In this document: positions 6,937-14,867 of the stretch, piece after piece
How the letters are laid out: each line of letters opens with the position of its first letter
How positions within the stretch are numbered: the stretch's first letter is position 1
Origin: DATDCV01 sp036524155
Lineage (GTDB): Bacteria; Verrucomicrobiota; Verrucomicrobiia; Limisphaerales; UBA8199
Direction: 5' to 3'
NCBI GenBank assembly: GCA_036524155.1
Contig: DATDCV010000281.1
Coordinates: 1-15,084, forward strand
DNA length: 15,084 nucleotides
Position numbers and translations under genes: made by a program
The notes under the pieces: model-generated
What the model saw: only the letters and a program-made list of their open reading frames with translations
Told to the model about the DNA's origin: nothing
The model's database searches: none

Positions 6937-6956
6937 AGGCATAACGCGCAATGCCT
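6937..6956 (+). other. Small intercistronic hairpin between adaptor and pump
   Basis: AGGCAT (6937-6942) pairs with ATGCCT (6951-6956) around an 8-base loop. It lies in the 95-bp gap between adaptor and pump genes, by far the widest gap between the last three genes of the operon, and may tune the relative level or stability of the two messages. It is not a terminator in form. Confidence 0.3.
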
Positions 6957-7005
6957 GAAGGAATGAAAGAAACTCGCGTCTGCAATTTCTTAGTGGAGAG
7001 CTAAC

Positions 7006-10000
7006 ATGTTATCGAGATTTTTCCTGAAGCGCCCGGTGTTCGCCTGGGTCATCGCCATCATTCTGATGGTGGCGGGCGGCCTGGCGATCTACACACTGCC
7101 CATTTCGCAGTACCCGCCCATCGCCCCTCCTTCCATTGCCATCACCGCGATTTATCCCGGCGCGTCGGCTGAGACGGTGGAAAACAGCGTCACCCAGATC
7201 ATCGAGCAAAAGATGACCGGGTTCGACAAACTGCTGTACCTCTCGGCCACCAGTGATTCTGCCGGCATGACGCGCATCGAGTTGACGTTCGCCCCGGGAA
7301 CGGACCCCGACCTTGCCTGGGCGGAAGTGCAAAACAAGCTCCAGCTAGCGATGGCCAGCCTGCCGGAGGTGGTGCAGAGCCAGGGCGTCATGGTGAACAA
7401 GAGCACCCGCAACTACCTGGTCATCGTCGGCCTCGTTTCCGAAGACGGCAGCCTCACCGGCCACGACTTGCGGGACTACGCCAAATCCAACCTGGAAAAG
7501 GTCCTGGCCCGCGTCAAAGGGGTTGGCGAGGTGGAGATCTTTGGCGCCCAGTACGCCATGCGCGTATGGATTAACCCGGACAAGCTGACCGAATTCGGGA
7601 TGACCTTCGCGGACGTGGTCCAGAGCTTGCGCGCCTACAACGTCGAGATCTCCGCCGGCCAGTTCGGCGGGACGCCAGCCGTCGACGGCCAGCGCCTGAA
7701 CGCTTCCATCATCGTCCAGAGCATGCTCAAAACGCCCGAGGAGTTTGCCGCGATCCCACTGCGCACCAATCCCGACGGTTCCGTGGTGCGAGTCGGCGAC
7801 ATCGGGCGCGCCGAGTTGGGCACTGAGGACTACTCAGTTGAGGTCTATTACAACGGCAAGCCCTCGGCCGGCATGGCCGTCCGGCAGGCGGCCGGCGCCA
7901 ACGCCCTGGACACTGCGGACAATGTCCGGGCCAAGATGAAGGAGATGAGCGAGTATTTCCCGCCGGGGGTGAAGGTGGTTTACCCCTACGACACCACGCC
8001 GTTCGTAAGAGTCGCCATCCGGGAGGTGGTCAAAACCCTCATCGAGGCGGTCGTGCTGGTGTTCCTGGTGATGTATCTGTTCATGGGCAACATGCGGGCG
8101 ACGCTGATCCCCACCATCGCCGTGCCGGTGGTGCTCCTCGGAACATTTGCAACCCTGGGCCTCTTTGGCTTTTCCATCAACATGCTGACCATGTTCGCCA
8201 TGGTGCTGGCCATCGGTTTGCTGGTGGACGACGCCATCGTAGTGGTGGAAAACGTCGAGCGCATCATGAGCGAGGAAGGCCTGCCACCCTACGAAGCCAC
8301 CCGCAAATCCATGGACCAGATCACGCCGGCGCTGATCGGCATCGGGTTGGTGCTCTCGGCCGTGTTCGGGCCGATGGCCTTCTTTCCGGGGTCAACCGGT
8401 GTGATCTACCGGCAGTTCTCGATCACGATCATCGCTTCAATGCTGCTGTCGGTGCTGGTGGCCCTCGTCTTAACGCCGGTGTTATGTGCCACCCTTCTGA
8501 AGCCGGTGCCCAAAGGCCACCAGCCCGCCGAAAGCGGCGTTTGGTTCCTGCGGCCGTTTTTTGCCTGGTTTGACCGCGTGTTCTTCCGCGCGCGGGATTA
8601 CTACGTGGCCCTGGTCGGGCATTCCCTCGGAAAGAAACTCCGCTACCTCGCGATCTTCCTGCTGATTGTGGGCGCGATGGGATTCCTGTTCAAGAAGATG
8701 CCCACCGCCTACCTGCCGGATGAAGACCAGGGCATCCTGCTGTCGCAAATCATGCTGCCGGCGAACTCCACCCTCGACCAGACGAAGGCGGTGCTCAGGC
8801 AGGTCCAGGCCTACTTCGACCAAAACGAAACCAACTCGGTGGAAGCCGTGTTCACCATCTCCGGCATCGGCCTGGCGGGGCGGGGACAAAACGTAGGGAT
8901 GGCCTTCGCCAAACTCAAGGACTGGGACCTGCGCGACCGGCCACAATGGAAAGTCGGCCCTGTCGCTCAACGGGCCACGATGAACCTCTCCCAAATCCGC
9001 GGGGCATTGGTGTTTGTGTTTTCGCCGCCGGCTGTGACGGAACTTGGCACCGGCAAGGGATTTGATTTCCAGTTGCTGGACCGCGGCGGGCTGGGGCACG
9101 ACAAGCTGATGGAGGCGCGCAACATGCTCCTCGGCATGGCGATGCAGAATGCGGCTTCGAAGAACCCCGTCCTGACGAAGGTCCGCCCGAATGGCCAGGA
9201 AGACGTGCCGGAGTACCGGATCGACGTGGACTGGGATAAAGCCGGCACGCTGGGCGTGCCGATCGGCTCCATCCACAACACGATTTCGGCTGCTTTCGGC
9301 AGCGCATATGTCAACGATTTCATCCAGGGTGGCCGCGTCAAGCGGGTTTATGTTCAAGCCGACGCCCGCTACCGCATGTTGCCGCACGACCTGGAGAAAC
9401 TCTATGTGCGCAACAACAAGGGCAAAATGGTCCCTTATTGCTCATTCGCATCCGGGCATTGGAGTTCCGGCTCTCCGCGGCTCGAGCGGTTCAACGGGTT
9501 TCCCTCGATGAACATCATGGGAGAGCCGGCCCCGGGCCGGAGTTCCGGGGAGGCCATGCAGATGATGGAAGACTTCGTCAAAAGACTGCCGAAAGGCATT
9601 GGCTTCGACTGGACCGGGCTTTCCTACCAGGAGCGGCAGGCCGGCGGTCAGACCGCCCCGCTCTTTGCCTTTTCTATTCTGGTGATTTTCCTCTGTCTGG
9701 CGGCGTTGTATGAGAGCTGGCCCATTCCGATTTCGATCCTGCTGACCCTGCCCCTGGGCGCTATCGGCGGCGTGATCGCCTCGGGTCTCATGGGATTACC
9801 CAACGATATCTATTTCCAGATCGGACTTTTGGCCACGCTCGGACTGACCACCAAGAACGCCATTCTAATTGTGCAGTTCGCCAAGGCCCGCGTGGAGGAG
9901 GGAATGGGGCTGATCGAGGCGACCCTGGAAGGCGCGAGGCTGAGGTTGAGACCGATCGTGATGACTTCGCTGGCCTTTGGGTTCGGCGTCCTGCCGCTGG

Positions 10001-10191
10001 CGATCGCCAGCGGGGCGGGAGCGGGGGCGCAACGAGCGATCGGCACCGCGGTCGTAGGGGGCGTAGTGACCTCCACTTTCCTGGTGACCCTCTTTGCTCC
10101 GCTGTTCTTTGTGATGATCGAGCGGACCTTCGGCAGAAGGCGGCGCCTGGCCACAGAACGGACCCAGACCATACCTCAAGGGAATCACTAA
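7006..10191 (+). CDS. RND multidrug efflux transporter, HAE1 family
   Basis: This is the inner-membrane, proton-driven pump of the tripartite system: 1061 residues against 1049 for AcrB, with which it is colinear. It opens with the family's FFLKRPVFAWVIAI helix. The proton-relay aspartates are D408 and D409 in TM4 (GLLVDDAIVVVENVER), matching AcrB D407/D408. The TM10 lysine is K950 (TTKNAILIVQFAKAR), matching K940. Two large periplasmic loops with porter and docking subdomains follow TM1 and TM7. All key residues are present and no frameshift is visible. GGAGAG at 6995-7000 precedes the ATG. Substrates of HAE1 pumps are hydrophobic or amphiphilic compounds such as drugs, dyes, detergents and solvents; which apply here is unknown. 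The outer-membrane gene starts one base after its stop. Confidence 0.97.
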   Translation: MLSRFFLKRPVFAWVIAIILMVAGGLAIYTLPISQYPPIAPPSIAITAIYPGASAETVENSVTQIIEQKMTGFDKLLYLSATSDSAGMTRIELTFAPGTDPDLAWAEVQNKLQLAMASLPEVVQSQGVMVNKSTRNYLVIVGLVSEDGSLTGHDLRDYAKSNLEKVLARVKGVGEVEIFGAQYAMRVWINPDKLTEFGMTFADVVQSLRAYNVEISAGQFGGTPAVDGQRLNASIIVQSMLKTPEEFAAIPLRTNPDGSVVRVGDIGRAELGTEDYSVEVYYNGKPSAGMAVRQAAGANALDTADNVRAKMKEMSEYFPPGVKVVYPYDTTPFVRVAIREVVKTLIEAVVLVFLVMYLFMGNMRATLIPTIAVPVVLLGTFATLGLFGFSINMLTMFAMVLAIGLLVDDAIVVVENVERIMSEEGLPPYEATRKSMDQITPALIGIGLVLSAVFGPMAFFPGSTGVIYRQFSITIIASMLLSVLVALVLTPVLCATLLKPVPKGHQPAESGVWFLRPFFAWFDRVFFRARDYYVALVGHSLGKKLRYLAIFLLIVGAMGFLFKKMPTAYLPDEDQGILLSQIMLPANSTLDQTKAVLRQVQAYFDQNETNSVEAVFTISGIGLAGRGQNVGMAFAKLKDWDLRDRPQWKVGPVAQRATMNLSQIRGALVFVFSPPAVTELGTGKGFDFQLLDRGGLGHDKLMEARNMLLGMAMQNAASKNPVLTKVRPNGQEDVPEYRIDVDWDKAGTLGVPIGSIHNTISAAFGSAYVNDFIQGGRVKRVYVQADARYRMLPHDLEKLYVRNNKGKMVPYCSFASGHWSSGSPRLERFNGFPSMNIMGEPAPGRSSGEAMQMMEDFVKRLPKGIGFDWTGLSYQERQAGGQTAPLFAFSILVIFLCLAALYESWPIPISILLTLPLGAIGGVIASGLMGLPNDIYFQIGLLATLGLTTKNAILIVQFAKARVEEGMGLIEATLEGARLRLRPIVMTSLAFGFGVLPLAIASGAGAGAQRAIGTAVVGGVVTSTFLVTLFAPLFFVMIERTFGRRRRLATERTQTIPQGNH

Positions 10192-10192
10192 C

Positions 10193-11614
10193 ATGAAAAG
10201 GAACCTTCTGCTTTTGTTAACGGGAATCACCCTCGTTGCGACCGGTTGCACCATGGCCCCGAAATATTCCCGCCCGGCGGCTCCGGTTCCTGCCCAATGG
10301 CCCGCGGGCGCGGCCTACTCGCAAGACCAGCCGCCGACCAACACACCTCTGGCCGGCGACCTGGCCTGGCGGGAGTTCTTTGCCGACGACAAACTACGGC
10401 AAGTCATCGGGATTGCCCTGACCAACAACCGCGACCTCCGGTTGGCTGCGTTAAATGTGGAAAGAGCCCGAGCCCTCTACCGCATTCAACGAGCTGAGCT
10501 GTTCCCGACCGTTCATGCCGGCGGCACCTATACCAAGCAACGCACCCCCGGCGAAGTCATGGGCTTCAGCGAGCCGTTGACGATCGAGTCCTACACCGCC
10601 AACCTGGGGGTGGCTTCCTGGGAAATCGACTTTTTCGGGCGGATCCGGAGCTTCAAGGATCGTGCCCTGGAGGAATATCTCGGCACGGAACAGGCTCGCC
10701 GTGGCGCGCAGATCCTCCTGGTCTCCTCGGTCGCTAACGCTTACCTGGCTCTGGCGGCGGACCGTGAGAACCTCAAGCTTTCCGAAACGACCCTTGAGGC
10801 CCAGCGGGCCGCGTATAATCTCGTCAAACGGCGCCACGAACTGGGCCTGGTACCCGAATTGGATTTGTTCCGCGCGCAGGCGCCGCTGGACGTGGCCCGA
10901 AGGGACGTTGCCATCTACACGCAACAAGTCGCCAAGGACGAGAATGCCTTGAACCTGCTGATTGGCTCACCCGTGCCTCCCGATTGGTCGGGGGTGCCGG
11001 CGGAGTTGAGCGTCGTTGCACCGCTCAAAGACATCGACGCCGGCATTTCCTCCGATGTGCTGTTACGTCGCCCGGACGTCCTCCAGGCCGAAAACCAGCT
11101 CAGAGCAGCCAATGCCGATATCGGCGCTGCTCGGGCAGCCTTTTTCCCACGCATCTCCCTGACCGCCGCCTACGGTACCGCCAGCGGTGACCTCTCCGGA
11201 TTGTTCATGCCCGGGTCCGAGGCCTGGAACTATGGCGCCCAGATCGTCATGCCCATCTTCGACGCCCGCACGTGGTCCGCGCATAGAGCCGCCAAAGTCC
11301 AACGCGAAATCGCCGTCACTCAATACGAGAAAGCAATTCAGAGTGCTTTCAGGGAGGTGGCTGATGCCCTGGCCGTCCGCAGCACCGTGGGGCGGCAGGT
11401 CGAAGCGCAACAATCCTTGGTTAAGGCTAGTGCCGAGACTTACCGCCTTGCCAATTCCCGCTACGACAAGGGCATCGACAGCTATCTGAGTGTCCTCGAC
11501 GCACAACGGTCGCTCTTCGCGGCGCAGCAAGTGCTGGTTTTCCTCCACCTGGAAAAACTCGCCAACCAGATCAGACTTTACGCGGTGCTTGGCGGGGGCT
11601 GGCAAGCCGAATAA
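10193..11614 (+). CDS. Outer-membrane efflux lipoprotein (NodT/OprM type)
   Basis: This 473-residue protein is the outer-membrane channel of the pump, in the TolC superfamily, NodT/OprM lipoprotein branch. The signal peptide ends in VATGC with Cys19 as the lipidation site, and MAPKYSRPAAPVP follows as in OprM relatives. Two outer-membrane-efflux-protein repeats are visible: the first has LRDVERARALYRIQRAELFP-like features (here NVERARALYRIQRAELFPTV), and the second begins near SSDVLLRRPDVLQAENQLR and continues with ANADIGAARAAFFPRISL, the classic NodT signature. It is one base behind the pump gene, with AAGGGA about 9 bases before the ATG, so it is the last gene of the operon. Confidence 0.96.
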   Translation: MKRNLLLLLTGITLVATGCTMAPKYSRPAAPVPAQWPAGAAYSQDQPPTNTPLAGDLAWREFFADDKLRQVIGIALTNNRDLRLAALNVERARALYRIQRAELFPTVHAGGTYTKQRTPGEVMGFSEPLTIESYTANLGVASWEIDFFGRIRSFKDRALEEYLGTEQARRGAQILLVSSVANAYLALAADRENLKLSETTLEAQRAAYNLVKRRHELGLVPELDLFRAQAPLDVARRDVAIYTQQVAKDENALNLLIGSPVPPDWSGVPAELSVVAPLKDIDAGISSDVLLRRPDVLQAENQLRAANADIGAARAAFFPRISLTAAYGTASGDLSGLFMPGSEAWNYGAQIVMPIFDARTWSAHRAAKVQREIAVTQYEKAIQSAFREVADALAVRSTVGRQVEAQQSLVKASAETYRLANSRYDKGIDSYLSVLDAQRSLFAAQQVLVFLHLEKLANQIRLYAVLGGGWQAE

Positions 11615-11729
11615 TCCCCCGGTCGTGATGAGAATGAGGTTCCTGCAAACACTCGGGCGGCGTGCTTCACGCAGGCTGTTCCGGGTGGTGAGTGAGGCCG
11701 ATCGAATACCGCAACCGGTCGCTATCAGC

Positions 11730-11793
11730 CGCAGCTTTCGGCTGGTTGGCCCGGATCCAGTCGACCGGCCGGCTTCAGGCCTGGAAAGCTGCG
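11730..11793. repeat. 10-bp inverted repeat with 44-base spacer
   Basis: CGCAGCTTTC (11730-11739) is the exact reverse complement of GAAAGCTGCG (11784-11793). The spacer is GC-rich and can itself fold (for example around GGCC and CCGG blocks). No target-site duplication or transposase is visible. It may be a foldable intergenic repeat or a structured 3' UTR of the efflux operon. Confidence 0.45.
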
Positions 11794-11890
11794 CAATCCG
11801 CGGAGATCACCCTGCCAGGCACGGCGGTGCCGGGGAAGCCGCTCTTTCGCCGCGTCAGGGTACGGGCTGGCGGCTGGAGGCCACCAGGGC

Positions 11891-11917
11891 TCGCCTCTCT
11901 CCCTGAGAGATGGGCGA
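11891..11917. terminator. Stem-loop, possible bidirectional terminator
   Basis: TCGCC plus TCTCTC (11891-11901) pairs with GAGAGA (11905-11910) and GGCGA (11913-11917), giving 11 bp with a 2-base bulge and a CCT loop. It lies between two convergent genes, 66 bases past the receiver gene's stop. Neither side has a U-tract. Similar CTCTCCC/GAGAG palindromes are common intergenic repeats in GC-rich genomes. Confidence 0.4.
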
Positions 11918-11983
11918 TGTGGACCTTCACCGCTCTTCCCGGTCGGGGGAACACGATGGGCACATAGAACACGACGGTTTTGT

Positions 11984-12388
11984 TCAGGATGGTTGCACGC
12001 ATGAGGAGAGGGTTCCTGTTGTGGCCCGGCCGAACAGAAGCTCGCACGTTCGGGGAAGTTCTTCGGCCAGACGATCTTTGCATATGAAGGCGTCCGCGCC
12101 GTGCTGCAGGCAGGTCGCCCTGAGCGCCGGACTGTGTTGAGCGGAGATTACAATCGACCGGACGCGGGGGCACTGACGGCGGAGTAGCTCGACCACTTGC
12201 AGGCCATCCAGGCCAGGCATCTGAAGATCGGTGATGACAAGGTCCGGCTTGAGCTGGGCCGCGAGGGCGAAACCATCCACACCGTTTTCAGCCAGGCCAA
12301 CAATCTGCATCGGCACAAGCTCGGGCAGCAGGCGGAACAGAGCATTCCTGGCCATGGCCGAATCGTCGACCAGGACGGTTCGGAGCAT
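11984..12388 (-). CDS. Stand-alone receiver-domain protein (response regulator)
   Basis: This 134-residue CheY-like receiver has no output domain. The acidic pair is D8-D9 (VLVDDS), the phosphoacceptor is D54 (VITDLQMPGLDG), the switch residue is S82 (IVISAQ) and the conserved Lys is K104 (FICKD). The tail of about 25 residues after the receiver (ELLFGRATTGTLSSC) matches nothing known. The ATG at 12388 starts the first beta strand at once; the frame is open to 12436, but the extra residues look non-coding. It is on the same strand as, and 167 bp downstream of, the LuxR-type regulator, so it may be co-transcribed with the kinase pair or expressed alone. It is closer to LytTR/CheB-like receivers than to the other orphan receiver in the window. 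Confidence 0.87.
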   Translation of the reverse strand: MLRTVLVDDSAMARNALFRLLPELVPMQIVGLAENGVDGFALAAQLKPDLVITDLQMPGLDGLQVVELLRRQCPRVRSIVISAQHSPALRATCLQHGADAFICKDRLAEELPRTCELLFGRATTGTLSSCVQPS

Positions 12389-12555
12389 GCCCGCCTGCCG
12401 GCCACGGGCGCGAGGTGATGATGAGCACTCGGTCATTCACCGATCAGAATCCGCCAGGGCCGTGTTTTCCGGTATCAGGTGAATCCCGTATTCAAGCCAT
12501 CGCCGTTCCCTGAGTAAGACGCCCGTAATGACCCCGACCGCCAGGCGGGAGCACC
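12389..12555. other. Gap between two response-regulator genes
   Basis: These 167 bases hold a small hairpin, TCGGT-CATTC-ACCGA at 12429-12443, and no open frame with known homology. No clear promoter was found, so it is undecided whether the downstream receiver gene has its own. Confidence 0.4.
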
Positions 12556-13194
12556 TCAGGCTTGGATGATCTGGTGGCGGATGGCGTAGCGGACAATGTC
12601 GGTCACGGAGTGGAGGTCCAATTTGCGCATCAGGTTGGTGCGGTGCGTTTCGGCGGTCTTAACGCTGATGCCCAGGACCTGCGCGACTTCCTTGGTGGAC
12701 TTGCCCTCGGCGATGAGCTGGACGATTTCCCGTTCGCGGTGCGTCAACTCGGAGCCTGCCTGCTTTTCCGGGTTCAAATAGCCTTGCAGGACCACCGCGG
12801 AGACTTTGGGCGTGAAATAGGGTTTGTGTTCGGCCAGGGCCTCGATCGCCGCGACCAGGAATTCTCCGGCGTCAGTTTTCAGCATATAACCCCGCGCTCC
12901 CGCAGCCAACATCTCATGCACGAGTTTGTCCGACTCGTGCATGCTGAGGATGAGCACTTCGGTGCGCGGAACGGCCGCCCGGATCTGGCGGGTGGCTTCC
13001 ATGCCGTTGAGATCCGGCATGGCAAAATCCATCACGACGATATCGGGGTTCAGTGAGCGGGCCTTGGCTACGGCCTCACGACCCGTGCCGGCCTCCCCGC
13101 AGATTTCCCAGTTCCGATGGCTCTCAATCGTGGCCCGCAAACCTTTGCGGACCATCTCATGGTCGTCAGCCAGCAGGATGCGCAAGTGGTTCAT
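12556..13194 (-). CDS. NarL/LuxR-family DNA-binding response regulator
   Basis: This 212-residue two-domain regulator has a receiver with acidic D10-D11 (LLADDH), phosphoacceptor D56 (VVMDFAMPDLNG), S84 (LILSMHE) and K106 (YMLKTD). A C-terminal LuxR/GerE helix-turn-helix follows at about residues 145-205 (ELTHREREIVQLIAEGKSTKE, then VKTAETHRTNLMRKLDL). It is the transcriptional output of the kinase encoded just upstream: only 10 bp separate the genes and NarL-type regulators pair with HisKA_3 kinases. The ATG at 13194 gives the standard start MNHLRILLADDHEMV; an open frame reaches 13356 inside the kinase gene but is an overlap artefact. No Shine-Dalgarno is evident, so translational coupling is likely. 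Its targets are unknown. Confidence 0.95.
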   Translation of the reverse strand: MNHLRILLADDHEMVRKGLRATIESHRNWEICGEAGTGREAVAKARSLNPDIVVMDFAMPDLNGMEATRQIRAAVPRTEVLILSMHESDKLVHEMLAAGARGYMLKTDAGEFLVAAIEALAEHKPYFTPKVSAVVLQGYLNPEKQAGSELTHREREIVQLIAEGKSTKEVAQVLGISVKTAETHRTNLMRKLDLHSVTDIVRYAIRHQIIQA

Positions 13195-13204
13195 AAGCCA
13201 AAGG

Positions 13205-14500
13205 TCACGACCTGGTTGTGGTTTCGCGGGTTGGTGCGCCGAGAGGCACAGTGGCGCGAACTGTCGTGCCCGTGGAACCGGATTCGAGGTCAAGTCGGCC
13301 GCCAAGCAGACGCAAGCGTTCCTGCATGCCGCCGATCCCGACGCCGGAACCGCCAATCCGGGCCTTGATCCGCGCGAGGATGTCAGCGGGTATGCCCTTT
13401 CCCATGTCCTGGATCTCCAGGGTAACCCATGACATTTGTCGCGCGAAGCGGATTTTGGCCGCCCCGCTGCCGGAGTGTTTCAGTACATTCGCCAGACCCT
13501 CCTGGACGACGCGGAACAAGGCGAGCTCCAGGGTCTCCGCCAGGCGGCCAAAGTTTTCGGCGGCGGCGACCTCCACGATTATGCCGCTCCGGGCGGAAAA
13601 GCCTTGCGCGTAATCTTCCACGGCGCCCACCAATCCCATCACGTCCAACAGCGGCGGGTGCAGCAGGTAGGAGTGCGTGCGGATCTCCTGGGCCGCCTGG
13701 GTGGCAAGCTTTAGGGAGTCGAGGCATAATGGCAGATTAGGTGAGGCCTCTTGAGCCAGCCGGCCTTTGAGGTTGTTCAGGTTCAGCGTGAGCGCGGCGA
13801 GGTGCTGGGCGGTCGTATCGTGCAACTCGCGGGCCAAATGGCGCCGCTCGCGATCCTGAACCTCGAGCAAGTGCGCTGAAAGCCGTCGCAGTTCTTCCGT
13901 AATCCGGCCCTGATCCGCGCGCGTCCGCAAGGCGTTTATGCCGTAAGCGAGGTCGTCTGCCAACTGGGTCAGCAGTCCGACTTCATCCACGTCAAAAGTA
14001 TCCGGTTCGGTCGCATACACCATCAGAGCCCCCAGCACATCCTCCTCCCGCTTTAGCGGCAGGGCGGCGGAGGCGGCATAGCCGCGCTCGATTGCCGCCT
14101 GACGCCACGGGGCGAAAGCGGGCTCGGTCAAAATGTGCCGGGCGATCACCGGCTGACCCGAGCGAATTGCCCTGCCGGTAGGCCCGCGTCCCCGCTCCGT
14201 GTCCGACCAGGAAATGTTCGCCTGCTCGAGGTATCCGGCCTCGAACCCTGCCTGCGCCACCACGCGGACGGTTTTGGCTTCATCAGGTTCCGCGAAACCG
14301 ACCCACGACATGCGGTAGCCGCCTGCCTCAACTGCCAGGCGGCAAATCGCCTCGAGCAGACTGCTCTCGCTCCGCGCGCGAACCAGAACCTGGTGGCATT
14401 CGCTGATCATCCGCAGCGTGCGGTTCATCCGGCGCAGAGCTCCTTCCGTTTTCCTCTGCGCAGTCACATTGGCCGCTTTCTGTTCTGAGTCTGCTTTCAC
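13205..14500 (-). CDS. GAF-containing histidine kinase, DesK/NarX type
   Basis: This cytoplasmic sensor kinase (431 residues from GTG 14500) has no membrane segment. It has an N-terminal helix, a GAF domain (about 29-189), a HisKA_3 dimerisation domain with phosphoacceptor H227 (RRHLARELHDTTAQHL) and an HATPase_c domain with N-box Asn338 (EGLANVLKHSG), G1 Asp365 (DMGKGIP) and G2 near 386-392 (GVGIGGM). The pattern is that of NarX/DesK/LiaS kinases, which signal to NarL-type regulators, and one is encoded 10 bp downstream. The N-terminus, NVTAQRKTEGALRR, resembles the tail that usually follows a PAS/PAC domain, but no PAS domain precedes it here. Possible starts are TTG 14548, GTG 14500 (AGGA about 10 bases upstream) and ATG 14428; the choice is uncertain. 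The signal is unknown. Confidence 0.92.
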   Translation of the reverse strand: MKADSEQKAANVTAQRKTEGALRRMNRTLRMISECHQVLVRARSESSLLEAICRLAVEAGGYRMSWVGFAEPDEAKTVRVVAQAGFEAGYLEQANISWSDTERGRGPTGRAIRSGQPVIARHILTEPAFAPWRQAAIERGYAASAALPLKREEDVLGALMVYATEPDTFDVDEVGLLTQLADDLAYGINALRTRADQGRITEELRRLSAHLLEVQDRERRHLARELHDTTAQHLAALTLNLNNLKGRLAQEASPNLPLCLDSLKLATQAAQEIRTHSYLLHPPLLDVMGLVGAVEDYAQGFSARSGIIVEVAAAENFGRLAETLELALFRVVQEGLANVLKHSGSGAAKIRFARQMSWVTLEIQDMGKGIPADILARIKARIGGSGVGIGGMQERLRLLGGRLDLESGSTGTTVRATVPLGAPTRETTTRS

Positions 14501-14867
14501 TGACCAGAAGTCCTGCCTTCGACCGGGCAATGGTTGGCGAGGCAGCAACTGCCTGGCGGGCCGGTAACGAAGAACGTGTTAGTCCGAGGCGGCGGGCATT
14601 AGCAAGAAGTTTGTGCGGAATTCCAAACTATTCCTTTACTTTGTTTGGCATCGCGCTAGCATATCGTCGAATCGTGGTTTTGGCCGTGCTCCGGATGAAG
14701 GGTGCGAAGCTTCATTTAGTGGCAGCGCCGCGAGCGCCTCTCACGCTCCTGGGTCTGCCTCTGAGCAGGGGGGAACGCCCTCCTCTCGGCTCGGCATGGT
14801 TGCGATGCGCGGCGCTGTGCAGATTCTCAACAACAAGCACACAAACAACAACTGAACCAAAACAAGT
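14501..14867. other. Non-coding region upstream of kinase and lipoprotein genes
   Basis: This divergent gap holds no supported gene. It has an AT-richer core at about 14620-14665, where TTTACT and TAGCAT sit 16 bases apart; GG-N10-GC spacing at 14645-14660 also recalls a weak sigma-54 promoter. Both are too weak to call. The highly foldable element at 14723-14817 and an A/C-rich, Shine-Dalgarno-free leader (14830-14867) precede the small lipoprotein gene. Confidence 0.5.
14723..14817 (+). other. Foldable three-way-junction element upstream of lipoprotein
   Basis: A closing stem pairs CAGCGCCGCG (14723-14732) perfectly with CGCGGCGCTG (14808-14817). Inside are a small hairpin, AGCG/CGCT (14733-14736 with 14744-14747), and a long arm made of TGCC/GGCA (14756-14759 with 14793-14796), GAGC/GCTC (14763-14766 with 14789-14792) and AGGGGGG/CCCTCCT (14767-14773 with 14778-14784, one G-T) around an AACG loop. 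That makes about 29 pairs in 95 bases. It could be a leader RNA structure, a small RNA or a REP/MITE-like repeat. High GC content makes some pairing easy by chance, but the 10-bp closing stem is notable. Confidence 0.45.

Larger units (their letters stand above)
11615..11983. other. Non-coding region between convergent genes
   Basis: These 369 bases carry no recognisable gene; open frames on both strands match no family I know and have no start signals. The stretch holds a small hairpin at 11660-11672 (GCGTG-CTT-CACGC), a wide 10-bp inverted repeat at 11730-11793, a short hairpin at 11818-11831 (GGCAC-GGCG-GTGCC) and a long stem-loop at 11891-11917. It may be a decayed gene or a set of REP-like elements. 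Confidence 0.55.

Noticed and set aside
8482..9387. Open frame of 301 codons on the minus strand
   Set aside because: It lies inside the RND pump gene, is rich in His and Arg and has no domain; a shadow.
11692..11967. Plus-strand frame of 91 codons in the gap after the efflux operon
   Set aside because: No Shine-Dalgarno, no known domain, and it spans inverted repeats. The minus-strand frame at 11775-12173 is equally unconvincing.
14645..14660. Second sigma-54 promoter (TGGCAT-N5-TAGC)
   Set aside because: GG-N10-GC spacing is kept, but both boxes carry a mismatch and the next gene is about 200 bp away; probably chance.
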